A stretch of DNA of 64,000 nt from Nonomuraea endophytica (GCF_014203235.1 NZ_JACHIN010000006.1:489428-553427), one strand, 5' to 3'. Positions 42,111 through 50,802 are shown, counted from the stretch's first letter. Translations and numbers: made by a program. Notes: generated by a model from the sequence alone, not told the origin.

Positions 42111-44408
42111 TTGGCCGGGGAGGCTGAAGGGCTGCTGGTGCGGTTCGGCCGCACGTACGCCGCCGCGGTGCGACTGGCGACGCTGGTCCCGATCTGCGCC
42201 ATCGCCCCGTTCCGGGCCCCCGCCGAGCACCTGGCGAGCACCTTGGTCGTGGTCGTCGTCGCGGCGGCCTGGACCTGCGGGTTCGCGTGGTGGCTGCGGG
42301 CAGGGCGGGGCAGCGCGCTGGTCGCCGTCGACGTGGCGGTCCTGGTGGGCCTGTTCGGCACCATCTTCTGGACCGACGCCGTGGACGCCAAGAACACCGG
42401 CTGGTTACGCCTGCTGGTCATCTTCGCCTGCGCCACCTACCAGTGGCACACCTCATGGCTGGTGGGCTTGACGGCCGCGACCGTCAGTACCGGCGGGGCG
42501 GTGGCGCTGCTCACCGCCGCGGGGGCGTGGGAGGTGGACGCCAGCCTCGCCACCGGGACGATGTACGCGCTGCCGGGCGCCGTGTTCGCCAGAGCGGCCT
42601 GGATCCTCGTCAGGCGCGCCGCCAGACAGTCCGACCAGATCGCGGAACAGGCCCTGCGCGCGCGGGGCGAGGCCCTGCTGGCCGCGGGCGTGCGCGCCGA
42701 GGAACGCGAGCAGGTCAACTCGCTGCACGACACCGCGGCCACGACCCTGCTGATGGTGGGCCTCGGGCAGGTACGCTCGGACGCCGGCTGGCTGGCCCCG
42801 CAGGCGCGGCGCGACCTGGCCAGGCTGCGTACCGTCAGCGGACGGGCCCCCGAAGAGGCCGACCTCGTCGACCTGCTGCGTGCCGATCTGGCCCTCACCC
42901 ATCTCACCGTGGACTTCGACGGTCCCGAACGGCTCCGCCTGCCGTACCCCGTCGCCCGCGCGATCACCGACGCGGCCGGCGAGGCCTTCACCAACGTGCG
43001 CCGCCACTCCGGCGCGACCGAGGTGACCGTCCGGCTCGGCGGCGACGCGCGGGCGCTCCACCTCGACATCGCCGACCGGGGAAAGGGGTTCGCGCCGCAC
43101 GACGTGCCCGGGACGCGGCGCGGCGTACGCGAGTCCATCCGCGCCAGGATGGAGCGCGCCGGCGGCACGGCCACGATCACCTCGGCCGTCGGCGAGGGCA
43201 CCCGGGTCCGGCTCGGATGGCGCGCCGAGGGAGAAGCCCCCGTCGGCGACGGCGCGGCGCGCGACGGCGGGGCGAAACGCGGCCCCGCGGCGGGCTGGGC
43301 CGGCGTCAACGACGCCGTCGAGAAGTCGGCGCGAACCCGGCTCGGGCGCGGCATGCGGATCGCGACGCTGGTCGTGGCCATGGCGTGCGTGTTCGGGGTC
43401 GCGCTCGCCACCCTCGTGGCCAACCTCCCCACCTACCAGACGCCGCTCGCGCAGATCGGCGCCTTCGCGGTGCTCGGCGTCGTGCTGATCGCGGAGGCCG
43501 TGCTGCTCGTGCGCGGGCGATCGTGGGGCCGGTGGCGCGTCCCGGTCATCGCGGCCGTGCTCGCCGCGTCCATGCTGGCGTACGTGACGATGCCGGACGG
43601 CCGCACCTCGACCGGCGAGGACTGGATGTTCGCCGCCGCCACCTGGCCGGGCCTCGTCGTGGTGCTGGACCGCCCGCTGCGCGCCGCGGCGCTGTTCCTG
43701 CTGAGCCACGAGCTCACCGCGCTGTTCCACCTGGTCGTGCTCGAAGGGGCCACGCCGGTGACGCTGGCCCGGTTCGCGACCGGGTCCGTCACCGTGGCCG
43801 GCTTCCCGCTGTGCCTGGCGGTGGTGGCGAGCGCGCTGCACAGAGTCGGCACGACCGCGGTGGCCGCGCGCCGAGAGCTCGAACAGGTACGCGTCGCGGA
43901 AGCCGTAGCCGCGCAGACGCACGACCGCAGGCAGGCGCGCTTCGCCGAACTGTCGGCCACCACGGTCCCGCTGCTGGATGGCCTCGCCGACGGCTCACTG
44001 CGCCCCGAGGACCCGCTGGTCCAGCGGCGCTGCGCCATCGAGGCGGCCCGCATGCGCAGGCTGTTCGCCGAGTCCGACGGCGCCGCCAACCCCCTGCTGC
44101 ACGAGTTGCGCCACTGCATCGACGTGGCTGACCGCAAGGGCGTCGTGGTGGAACTGGACTCACGCGGCCAGTGGCCGACGCCGCCCGTGGCCGTCCGGCG
44201 CGACCTCACCGACGCGGCCCTCGTCGCACTCGCCACCGCGACCAGCCGCGCACGCGTCACGGTCGTGGGCAGCGCGGCGTCGGTGTCGGTCAGCGTGGTG
44301 GCCGACTGCGACGAGATCGACGTGTCGGCACCGGCCGCGCGGGGCGTCCGCGTCGAAGCGCTGACCGGCGCCGACGCGGTCTGGATGGAGGCTCACTGGG
44401 AGCCCTAG
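42111..44408 (+). CDS. Sensor histidine kinase, two membrane/kinase-like modules fused
   Basis: A 765-residue protein made of two halves. Module 1 (1-400) has five or six membrane helices, a DesK-type phosphoacceptor segment (NSLHDTAATTLLMVGLGQ) and an ATPase domain with N-box GEAFTNVRRHSGA and G-box DRGKGFAP. Module 2 (410-765) again has membrane helices, then a HisKA-like helix pair (VAAQTHDRRQARFAELSATTVPLLDGLADG, RRCAIEAARMRRLFAES) and a degenerate ATPase-like end without an evident N-box. The likely start is TTG at 42111 with GAGGTGG; a GTG at 42138 after AAGGG is also possible. No response-regulator gene is adjacent. It is divergent from the ABC operon, which it may sense for. Confidence 0.82.
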   Translation: MAGEAEGLLVRFGRTYAAAVRLATLVPICAIAPFRAPAEHLASTLVVVVVAAAWTCGFAWWLRAGRGSALVAVDVAVLVGLFGTIFWTDAVDAKNTGWLRLLVIFACATYQWHTSWLVGLTAATVSTGGAVALLTAAGAWEVDASLATGTMYALPGAVFARAAWILVRRAARQSDQIAEQALRARGEALLAAGVRAEEREQVNSLHDTAATTLLMVGLGQVRSDAGWLAPQARRDLARLRTVSGRAPEEADLVDLLRADLALTHLTVDFDGPERLRLPYPVARAITDAAGEAFTNVRRHSGATEVTVRLGGDARALHLDIADRGKGFAPHDVPGTRRGVRESIRARMERAGGTATITSAVGEGTRVRLGWRAEGEAPVGDGAARDGGAKRGPAAGWAGVNDAVEKSARTRLGRGMRIATLVVAMACVFGVALATLVANLPTYQTPLAQIGAFAVLGVVLIAEAVLLVRGRSWGRWRVPVIAAVLAASMLAYVTMPDGRTSTGEDWMFAAATWPGLVVVLDRPLRAAALFLLSHELTALFHLVVLEGATPVTLARFATGSVTVAGFPLCLAVVASALHRVGTTAVAARRELEQVRVAEAVAAQTHDRRQARFAELSATTVPLLDGLADGSLRPEDPLVQRRCAIEAARMRRLFAESDGAANPLLHELRHCIDVADRKGVVVELDSRGQWPTPPVAVRRDLTDAALVALATATSRARVTVVGSAASVSVSVVADCDEIDVSAPAARGVRVEALTGADAVWMEAHWEP

Positions 44409-44995
44409 CCTGCAGTGATCTTGGTGTGCCTTTGGTGGTGGTCCAGGAGAGTGCGTACGGCGGTGCGGATCAGCCGGCTCGGCGACTCGGGCACGCCGGT
44501 GGTCAGAGCGGTGAAGAGGATGCCCAGCACGCTCATCTCCAGGAGCATGGCGTCGTCCTGGCTGATGTCGATGCCGGCGGCGCGGCATTGGCGGATGATG
44601 AGGTCGCTGCGGCCGTGCAGGGCGTCGGTCAGCGTGTGCCGCAGGCGGGGGTTTCTGGTGCTCTCCAGGTGCAGCTCGAACAGGGCCAGCGGGTCGTGCC
44701 GGTCGTCGGCCAGCATCGTGGTCAGGACGGCGACCAGCGCTTCCTCCAGGTCGGCCGGCGAGATCGGGCGGACGGTGTAGGCGTCCACGCGTTCGCCGAG
44801 CCTGCGGGTGATCCGCTCGATGACGCCGTTGAGCAGCGCGTCGCGGGTACGGAAGTAGCGTGAGGTGGTGCCGGCCGGTACGGCTGCGGCGGTGTCGACG
44901 GCTCTGTGGGTCAGCCCGCGTGAGCCCTGCTCGGCCAGCACCGTGATGGCCGCGTCCGCCAGGTGGTCGCGGCGTTGTGGGTTAGGCGGCGGCAC
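44405..44995 (-). CDS. TetR-family transcriptional regulator
   Basis: A 196-residue TetR regulator with HTH LTHRAVDTAAAVPAGTTSRYFRTRDALL and a TetR_C domain. The GTG at 44995 has GGAAAGGAAACC upstream and lies inside the last codons of the FAD monooxygenase gene, so the two are co-transcribed and coupled. An earlier frame start at 45031 would be deep in that gene. It ends four bases inside the convergent sensor-kinase stop region. Autoregulation with the monooxygenase through the repeats at 46490-46519 is likely. Confidence 0.86.
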   Translation of the reverse strand: MPPPNPQRRDHLADAAITVLAEQGSRGLTHRAVDTAAAVPAGTTSRYFRTRDALLNGVIERITRRLGERVDAYTVRPISPADLEEALVAVLTTMLADDRHDPLALFELHLESTRNPRLRHTLTDALHGRSDLIIRQCRAAGIDISQDDAMLLEMSVLGILFTALTTGVPESPSRLIRTAVRTLLDHHQRHTKITAG

Positions 44996-46475
44996 GGTTT
45001 CCTTTCCTGTTGACGTGGTCGGCCGGGCCACACCATTTCAGCAGAGCCGCTTGGATACCGGTGTGATCTCCGGCCCAGGCCACGTAGCCGTCCGGGCGGA
45101 TCAGCGTCGCCTCCGGCCTGGTGCCGCTGAGGGGTCTGGCGTGCCGTACCCGATTATGCCAAGGGGTCGGCACTCCCCTGTCGGAAAGCAGGACGAACGC
45201 GCCCGCGCGCAGCACCTCATACAGCCGGCCCGCATCCGTCGGGCCGTCTGCGGCGCGGCGCCCGGCCAGCGGGTGCGCGTCCGGCTCGCCGGGCTGCCCG
45301 CCATGCGTGTGCGGCTTGCCGGGCGTGTCCGGCTTGCCGGGCGCGTGCGGCTTGCCGGGCGGGTAGGCGAACTCCAGGCCGGACAGTCTGCCGAGGATGC
45401 GGCGACGGCCGGCAGCGGTGTGGAGCAGGGTCGCGATGATGCGCCGGTTGATCTCCAGGCGCACGCGCGAACCGCTGAGCACCAGCCCGGTGAGGTGATC
45501 GGTCATGGCCAGAACGGCGGAGCCGACCGGGTGCCGCTCGGCGTGGTAGGTGTCGAGCAGCCAGGGCGGGGCCCAGCCGTTCAGCGTGGCGGCGAGCTTC
45601 CAGCCCAGGTTGACGGCGTCCTGGATACCGGTGTTCATGCCCTGGCCGCCGATGGGCGAGTTCACGTGGGCTGCGTCCCCGGCCAGGAAGACCCGGCCCG
45701 ATCGGTAGCTGCGGGCCTGGCGGCGTTCGGCGGTGAAGCGGGAGAACCAGCGCGGCTCGCTCATGTCATAGTCGGTGCCGGCGATCTGGCGGAAGGCCCC
45801 GCGGATCTGGGCGAAGTCCGCGTCCTTCCGCTCTTCGCGCAGCCACGCGCCGACCCGGAACCAGCCGTCACCGAACGGGAGCGTCACCACCACCCCCTGC
45901 GTGCCGACCTGGGTGATGGGCGGCTCGCCGGCGGGGATGCGTACGTCGGCCAGCAACATGGGCATGCTGTAGGCCGCACCGGCGAAGCCCACGTCGACCA
46001 GGTCACGGACGGTGCTGTGCGCGCCGTCGGCCCCGATGACGTACCTGGTCTCCAGTTCGCCTCCGTCCTCAAGCCTCACCCGTACCGATTGGGCGTCCTG
46101 CGTGAGGCCTACCACGTTGGCGTTGCGGCGGATCTGCACTCCGAGTTCGGCGGCACGCCGCTGAAGGAGCTTCTCGGTGCCGTTCTGGGGCACGAGCAGC
46201 AGCATCGGGTACCGCGTGTCGAGCCGCCCGAAGTCGACCCGTGAGGCGTAGGCGGGATACACCGTCCTGAGCGGATTGCCCGCCTCGACCAGTTCGTCCC
46301 CCATACCTCTGGCGTCGAGCAACTCCAGGGCTCGGGCGTGCAGACCGAAGGCCCTCGTGATGTTGGACTCGCTGCCGCGCTTGTCCACGATCGTGCATGA
46401 AACGCCTGCCAGTGCGAGCTCGCAGGCGGCCATCAGCCCAGTGGGACCGGCTCCCACGATGACGACGTCGTACAT
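44982..46475 (-). CDS. FAD-dependent aromatic monooxygenase (PheA/TfdB-like)
   Basis: A 497-residue class A flavoprotein monooxygenase. Its FAD motif is VIVGAGPTGLMAACELALAG, the DG motif is VIGADGAHSTVRDLV, and the GD motif is RVFLAGDAAHVNSPIGGQGM with NTGIQDAVNLGWKLA. The C-terminal thioredoxin-like extension (GAFVLLSDRGV ... LIRPDGYVAWAG) marks the phenol/polyketide hydroxylase branch. A proline-rich insert of three KPHxPG-type hexapeptides near residues 370-388 is unusual. It uses NAD(P)H directly, needing no ferredoxin. Coupled to a TetR gene, it is likely part of antibiotic or phenol detoxification. Confidence 0.9.
   Translation of the reverse strand: MYDVVIVGAGPTGLMAACELALAGVSCTIVDKRGSESNITRAFGLHARALELLDARGMGDELVEAGNPLRTVYPAYASRVDFGRLDTRYPMLLLVPQNGTEKLLQRRAAELGVQIRRNANVVGLTQDAQSVRVRLEDGGELETRYVIGADGAHSTVRDLVDVGFAGAAYSMPMLLADVRIPAGEPPITQVGTQGVVVTLPFGDGWFRVGAWLREERKDADFAQIRGAFRQIAGTDYDMSEPRWFSRFTAERRQARSYRSGRVFLAGDAAHVNSPIGGQGMNTGIQDAVNLGWKLAATLNGWAPPWLLDTYHAERHPVGSAVLAMTDHLTGLVLSGSRVRLEINRRIIATLLHTAAGRRRILGRLSGLEFAYPPGKPHAPGKPDTPGKPHTHGGQPGEPDAHPLAGRRAADGPTDAGRLYEVLRAGAFVLLSDRGVPTPWHNRVRHARPLSGTRPEATLIRPDGYVAWAGDHTGIQAALLKWCGPADHVNRKGNRAAA
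45312..45365 (-). repeat. Three 18-bp repeats in the monooxygenase gene
   Basis: Three near-identical 18-bp units start at 45312, 45330 and 45348 (CGGCTTGCCGGGCG core) and encode hexapeptides KPHAPG, KPDTPG and KPHTHG-like. They sit in the linker between the FAD domain and the thioredoxin-like domain, so length change would be tolerated. Confidence 0.7.
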
Positions 46476-46489
46476 GACACTCCTCCATT

Positions 46490-46519
46490 CGCTACATCTG
46501 TATCGCTACATTTATAGCG
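46490..46519 (-). promoter_or_regulatory. Operator/promoter of the monooxygenase-TetR unit
   Basis: Direct repeats CGCTACAT at 46490-46497 and 46504-46511 are followed by TTATAGCG, so the second copy also forms a dyad with arms CGCTA and TAGCG. The AT-rich centre gives a TATAAA-like element for leftward transcription. It lies 15-44 bases upstream of the monooxygenase start. The linked TetR is the candidate ligand. Confidence 0.45.
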
Positions 46520-47062
46520 CATGATAGGCCGCCGACACTCACACTGAGCACTGATGTTTTCCGGACGGCGTCGCGCCTGGTCGCTAGCGATGGAGACAGC
46601 CATGCAGGTCTGCCTGACGGAATCGCGCCATCTACCGCGCCTGACCCAGGAGATCACCTGAGCCCTGCGCGATGAACCGCTCACCTCCGAGGGGGTCGCA
46701 GAGGTGGTTCGCGGCGCGAGGAGTTCCAGCGTGGCCACGGACCTGGCGGACGGCGATCCGGTTGGCTCCGTCAGCGACCGCCTTTACAATGTAGATTTGC
46801 AAGGTCGGGACTCCCCCATGCCGGGCCGCGTGAGCACGGTTGAACCCCACTTCCGATCTTCAGCACTAGCATCCTGGGCCCCAATCCCGGCTTGCACCGC
46901 TCGTCCACCGGGCGCGTACCACGTCATCGTCGCTGTAGGCGAACAGGTGACATCCCCGCAGACTCGATCGACGTGGCCGTCCCGAAGCTGGGCCCATACT
47001 TTCCCCATTGGCCGCCGGAGCGCCGCTGGCGGGGTTTGCCCAGGCGAGCAAGCTGCGACCGA
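46520..47062. other. Gene-poor stretch, no supportable gene
   Basis: About 540 bases between the monooxygenase promoter and the XRE-cupin gene. Frames exist on both strands but lack ribosome sites, show no recognisable domain and have mixed composition with lower codon bias than neighbours (for example around 46780-46860). It may be degraded coding sequence. I see no hairpin terminator or RNA gene. Confidence 0.35.
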
Positions 47063-47671
47063 TCAGGTTCTGCGCGAGATGACCATGATGTATTCGCAGG
47101 GAGCGTTCGTTCGGTTGGCGAAGCCGTGGTCCGCGTCGGCCTGGAAGAACAGGGAGTCGCCGGCGTTCAGGGTTTCGCTGATCCCGCCGATCGCGACGGT
47201 GAGGGTGCCTTTGAGGACCACGAGTTGTTTCTCCGTACCCGGCGGATATGCGGGCAGCAGCCCGGTAGAGACCTGCGCGGGGAGGTAGTGAGCGACCATC
47301 TCGGCTCCTCCCGCGCCTGGGGCCGCTGACACGATGTGCCGCTCGAAGCCGGTCTCCGGGTCACGGAAAACAGGGCGATCGTTCTTGCGCATGACGATGG
47401 CCACACCACTCGCGGCGGCGGCCGGCGCGCCGATCAGGTCCGAGAGCGACGCGTCGAGCGCGTGGGCGATCCTGGACGCGACGCCGATCGTCGGGCTCTT
47501 CTCGCCGCGTTCGACCTTGGACAGCATCGCCCGGCTGACCGACGACTGCGTGGACAACTGCTCCAGCGTCAGGCCCGCCTCCTCGCGGCGTCGCCGTACG
47601 TTGCCGCCGAACGCGCCGGCCAGGTCGTCACCGTGCTGCGGTTCGGCCGCGTTCGCGTCTTGGTCAACCAC
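47063..47671 (-). CDS. XRE-family regulator with C-terminal cupin domain
   Basis: A 202-residue regulator. The N-terminal HTH_3 reads NVRRRREEAGLTLEQLSTQSSVSRAMLSKVERGEKSPTIGVASRIA; the C-terminal cupin has PAYPPGTEKQLVVLKGTLTVAIGG and LNAGDSLFFQADADHGFAN. This two-domain plan is common for regulators sensing small metabolites through the cupin pocket. The start is GTG at 47671 with GAGGAG upstream; longer frames reach to 48520 only as antisense of the next gene. It is divergent from a metallo-hydrolase gene, and the gap contains a repeated TCTTCT motif. Confidence 0.87.
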   Translation of the reverse strand: MVDQDANAAEPQHGDDLAGAFGGNVRRRREEAGLTLEQLSTQSSVSRAMLSKVERGEKSPTIGVASRIAHALDASLSDLIGAPAAAASGVAIVMRKNDRPVFRDPETGFERHIVSAAPGAGGAEMVAHYLPAQVSTGLLPAYPPGTEKQLVVLKGTLTVAIGGISETLNAGDSLFFQADADHGFANRTNAPCEYIMVISRRT

Positions 47672-47716
47672 CGTGCTCCTCGATCGTTTGGTCCTCACCG
47701 CCCACAGTGTAGGGTT

Positions 47717-47742
47717 TCTTCTAAAGAAGATATGGTCTTCTA
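47717..47742. promoter_or_regulatory. Operator between XRE-cupin and metallo-hydrolase genes
   Basis: A dyad TCTTCT-AA-AGAAGA at 47717-47730 has perfect 6-bp arms, and a third half-site TCTTCTA lies at 47736-47742. It sits in the 111-base divergent promoter region and is AT-rich against the background. The XRE-cupin protein is the likely binder, controlling both genes. Confidence 0.55.
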
Positions 47743-47782
47743 TTGGAGACGCGCGATGTGCGCCCAACACTACGGAGGTTCC

Positions 47783-48601
47783 ATGCGTTTGATCTCGAGT
47801 GGCCGGCACCATGCCACGTTCGAATTCGGCGATCTGCAGGTGATCTCGTTGCGAGACGGGTACATCGACATGCCGCCGACACGGCTCCGCGACGAGGATG
47901 GGCACACGCTCGATGACCTGCCGGCCGCCGTCCCGCTGGCCGGCGACAACTTGCGGCTGTCGGTCAACGCCTTCTTCGTCACCGACGGCACGCGGTCGGT
48001 TCTCATCGACACCGGCGCGTCCAACGCCTGGCACGACCCCACCATGGGATTGATCTACGATGCGTTCGACGAAGCGGGAATCGACCGCGCGCAGGTCACC
48101 GACGTGGCCATCACCCACAAGCACGAAGACCACGTGAGCGGCCTGATCGCGCCGGACGGTTCCGAGGCGTTCACCAACCTCGAACGCGTGTGGATCGGCG
48201 CGGGCGACACCTCGGTGTTCACGGGGCGACTCGAGCCGGTCCGCGACCGGGTCGTACCCGTGTCGGAGAAGGTCGCGATCAACGACTGGACCACCGCGAT
48301 CCCGACACCGGGCCACACACCCGGTCACACCGTCTACGACGTCAGGAGCGGCACCGGCCACCTTCTCATCTGGGGCGACACCGTTCACGTTCCCACCCTC
48401 CAGTTCGAGCGGCCGAACGTGTCCTGGGAGCTCGACGGCAACCAGTCCCAGGCCCGCGCCGCACGGGCGACCCTCCTCGAACAACTGACCCAACCTGACC
48501 ACTTCGTCGCCGGCGCCCACCTCGACTCACCCGGCATCGCCCGCGTGACCCCCTCCGGCGACGGTTATGCGCTGGAATACCTCGCACCACCAATCGGCTG
48601 A
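47783..48601 (+). CDS. MBL-fold metallo-hydrolase
   Basis: A 272-residue metallo-beta-lactamase-fold hydrolase. The metal motif is THKHEDHVSG (HxHxDH), followed by TPGHTPGHTVY (third His), WGDTVH (bridging Asp) and GAHLDSPG (last His). The size and SVNAFFVTDGTRSVLIDTGAS start fit lactonase/arylsulfatase-like MBL enzymes such as quorum-quenching lactonases, but many substrates are possible. The ATG at 47783 has GGAGG five bases upstream; an upstream in-frame ATG at 47756 is less likely. It is divergent from and probably regulated by the XRE-cupin protein. Confidence 0.88.
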   Translation: MRLISSGRHHATFEFGDLQVISLRDGYIDMPPTRLRDEDGHTLDDLPAAVPLAGDNLRLSVNAFFVTDGTRSVLIDTGASNAWHDPTMGLIYDAFDEAGIDRAQVTDVAITHKHEDHVSGLIAPDGSEAFTNLERVWIGAGDTSVFTGRLEPVRDRVVPVSEKVAINDWTTAIPTPGHTPGHTVYDVRSGTGHLLIWGDTVHVPTLQFERPNVSWELDGNQSQARAARATLLEQLTQPDHFVAGAHLDSPGIARVTPSGDGYALEYLAPPIG

Positions 48602-48927
48602 TCCGCGATGGCGGCCAAGGAGAGCAAGCTCGTCTGGGCCCGCCGGTCGCCCACGAACTCGACCACCTGAACAACCGCCTCTACACCAGCCCCGTGCGCG
48701 ACGGCCTCCACGGTCGAGGAACATCGCGGCATCGGCCAGTCGTGGATCGACGGGCGGCACCCGGCGACCTGATCAAACGGGACGGCTGGCGGACAGGGTC
48801 CTGGACGCCATCGCCCGCGCCCTGCGCCTGTCGTGCGGGTTAATCGCGGACGGTGCCCGCCCATGACAAGGTCTCGCTTACGTGGGAGGTAATCGACAGG
48901 CCGCACGGGACCGGAAAGACTCCTGTC
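48602..48927. other. Gap with possible XRE-regulator scraps
   Basis: This 326-base stretch has no intact gene. On the plus strand, around 48785-48835, LADRVLDAIARALRLS resembles the helix at the end of the HTH domain in MmyB-type XRE regulators, and NSTT or LNNRLYTSP scraps precede it in other frames. I read it as degraded regulator sequence, with low confidence. The end of the stretch serves as the leader of the gene at 48928. Confidence 0.3.
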
Positions 48928-49344
48928 ATGAGTCGTGACACCCGTGCCGTAGTGGAAGAGTTGCTTCGCCGGATCGCCGAGGGCGATCATGAGCGCACCG
49001 CCGAGTTGTTCGCCGAGCAGTTGGACTGGCGGCTTGACTGGCCTGCTGATGGGCATCCGGCGGTGCCGTGGATCCGGCCGCGGTCGAGCCGGGCCGATGT
49101 GGCGGACCATTTCCGGTCGCTGAGCGCCCATCACGTGCCCGAGCTGAACGGCACGTCGGTGGCCCGGATCCTGGTCGACGGCGCGGATGCCGTCGTGCTC
49201 GGAGAGATCGTGCAGACGGTGCGGGCCAATGGCGCCGCCTACACCTCGCCGTTCGCGCTACATCTCACGGTCGAGGAAGGACTCATCATTCGCTATCACA
49301 TCTACGAGGACAGCCTCACGGTCGCGCGAGCCCTCAGTGCTTGA
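48928..49344 (+). CDS. NTF2-fold (SnoaL-like) protein
   Basis: A 138-residue NTF2-like protein. It has helix RAVVEELLRRIAEGDHERTAELFAEQLDWRLDWP, the pocket segment PWIRPRSSRADVADHFRSL, and strands GADAVVLGEIVQTVR, YTSPFALHLTVEEGLIIRYHIYEDSLTVARAL. The fold matches SnoaL/ketosteroid-isomerase-like proteins. The ATG at 48928 is the start where homology begins; the longer frame from 48853 has no ribosome site. It stands alone between the MBL hydrolase and the broken S41 gene. Confidence 0.8.
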   Translation: MSRDTRAVVEELLRRIAEGDHERTAELFAEQLDWRLDWPADGHPAVPWIRPRSSRADVADHFRSLSAHHVPELNGTSVARILVDGADAVVLGEIVQTVRANGAAYTSPFALHLTVEEGLIIRYHIYEDSLTVARALSA

Positions 49345-49459
49345 GTGTCGTCACAGGGTGAGTCGTTAAGCATCTCGGAGCCCTAGCCGAACCGGGGTAA
49401 CAACGGCGTTACGCATCCGTTCACGGCCGTGAGACCGGCTTCAGGCCACGCTGGCGGCC

Positions 49460-50233
49460 ATGATCAGAGCTCTCTGCGCCGCCGTCCTGGTGACGGCCTG
49501 CTCCACGTCCGCGCTCGCAGCCGCCCCGACGCCCCAGCCGAAGCCGGCGACCACCCCAGGCGGGGGCTGCACCGCCATCAAGGCGCCGCCGCCGCCATCG
49601 GCACCGCCGACGTCGGTGAACACCCTCCGGCAGGCGTACTTCTGCGTGCTCGACAACTACTACAGCGGCCCGGTCATGGATTCGAGGGCGCTGCTGAAGA
49701 GCGCCTTCGCCGCCTACACCCAAAACCTGATGCGGCGCGGCGCCGACCGGACCGACCTACAGTTGCCCGCCCTGACCGGAAACCGCGACACCGACTGGGC
49801 CGCCTTCGCGAAGGTCCTCGGCGCCGGTGATCCCGCCGCTCTGCGCGCCGCGATCACCGGCATGGTCGCCGGACTGCAAGACAACCACGCTCGCTGGGTA
49901 CGGCCGGCGCCGCAGGAGGGCGGGCCGGTCGGAACGGGCATCGTGGGCAGTTCGGCCCAGCAGGGACCGGAGCTCGACCCTGCGGCCCGGCCGCCGATGT
50001 TCATCACCCGCGTGCTGCCCGGCAGCCCAGCCGCCAAGGCCGACATCAGAGCCGGTGACATCGTCGTCAAGGTCAACGGCGTGCCGGCGTTCATCGGCGA
50101 CACCGTGAATCGGGGCATTCTCGACGCCTTCGCCTCCGGCACGGTACGGCTCACGCTCAAGCGCCCCACGACGGGACGTACCCGCACCGTCGACCTCGAA
50201 GAGGGCCCATCACCCGGCAGCCTCCGGCGGTGA
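49460..50233 (+). CDS. S41-family peptidase, N-terminal and PDZ part (frameshifted gene)
   Basis: The first part of an S41 peptidase related to the one at 38612. It has a lipoprotein-type signal (VLVTACSTSA), a Pro-rich linker, the TLRQAYFCVLDNYYSGPVMD and DNHARWV blocks and a PDZ-like domain (FITRVLPGSPAAKADIRAGD). It then stops at 50231 before the protease core, which continues in the next frame. Around 50190-50229 the other frame reads RRGPITRQPPAVTSRKL, which aligns better with the paralogue than the in-frame end does, so one base was probably lost near 50190-50203. It is either a pseudogene or a sequencing error. Confidence 0.7.
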   Translation: MIRALCAAVLVTACSTSALAAAPTPQPKPATTPGGGCTAIKAPPPPSAPPTSVNTLRQAYFCVLDNYYSGPVMDSRALLKSAFAAYTQNLMRRGADRTDLQLPALTGNRDTDWAAFAKVLGAGDPAALRAAITGMVAGLQDNHARWVRPAPQEGGPVGTGIVGSSAQQGPELDPAARPPMFITRVLPGSPAAKADIRAGDIVVKVNGVPAFIGDTVNRGILDAFASGTVRLTLKRPTTGRTRTVDLEEGPSPGSLRR

Positions 50234-50802
50234 CGTCAAGGAAGCTCGCCGACGGCGTCGCGTACATCCAGCTGCCCGGATTCTACGAAGGCGCCGCCGA
50301 CCAGGTCCTCGCCAAGCTGCGGGACAAACCGAAGGCGGTGGTACTCGACCTGCGCGGCAACGGCGGCGGGTCGCCTCGCGAGGTGACGCGGCTGCTCGGC
50401 GCGTTCGCGCACGGCAAGATCACCAGCTACTTCTGCCCGCTCAAGGGCGACTGCGTGCCCAACCGGACCGACGACAGCGTGCCGCTGCTCGGCGCCCGCC
50501 TGGTCGTCCTCACCGACCGCGGATGCGCCTCGGCCTGTGAGGACTTCAGCGCGGTGGTCAGGGACATCGGCTTGGGCACCCTTGTCGGGACCCGGACCGC
50601 TGGGGCCATCTCCGGACCGGGCGAGGGGTACCTTCTCGACGACGGCAGCGTCCTGCTTCTGCCCAGGGTCCGCCACCTCGGGCCCGCCCGCGAAATCATC
50701 GACACGATCGGCGTGCCGGTCGACCACTACGCCCCCATGACCGCCCTCGACCTGGCCACCGGGCGCGACCCGGGCGTGGCCAAGGCGCTGACGCTTCTCT
50801 GA
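50230..50802 (+). CDS. S41-family peptidase, catalytic part (frameshifted gene)
   Basis: 190 codons carry the S41 core: VAYIQLPGFYEGAADQVL, VVLDLRGNGGGSPRE, the nucleophile block TDRGCASACEDFSAVV and LVGTRTAGAISGPGEGY, ending in GVAKALTLL like its paralogue at 38612. A GTG overlaps the stop of the upstream part (GTGA), so reinitiation is conceivable. However, this half has no signal peptide and the substrate-binding PDZ lies in the other piece, so a working split enzyme is unlikely. Treat the pair as one frameshifted gene at 49460-50802. Confidence 0.72.
   Translation: MTSRKLADGVAYIQLPGFYEGAADQVLAKLRDKPKAVVLDLRGNGGGSPREVTRLLGAFAHGKITSYFCPLKGDCVPNRTDDSVPLLGARLVVLTDRGCASACEDFSAVVRDIGLGTLVGTRTAGAISGPGEGYLLDDGSVLLLPRVRHLGPAREIIDTIGVPVDHYAPMTALDLATGRDPGVAKALTLL

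Noticed and set aside
46520..47062. Several frames of 70-190 codons as genes
   Set aside because: None has a ribosome site, recognisable domain or consistent codon bias, and frames on opposite strands overlap each other.
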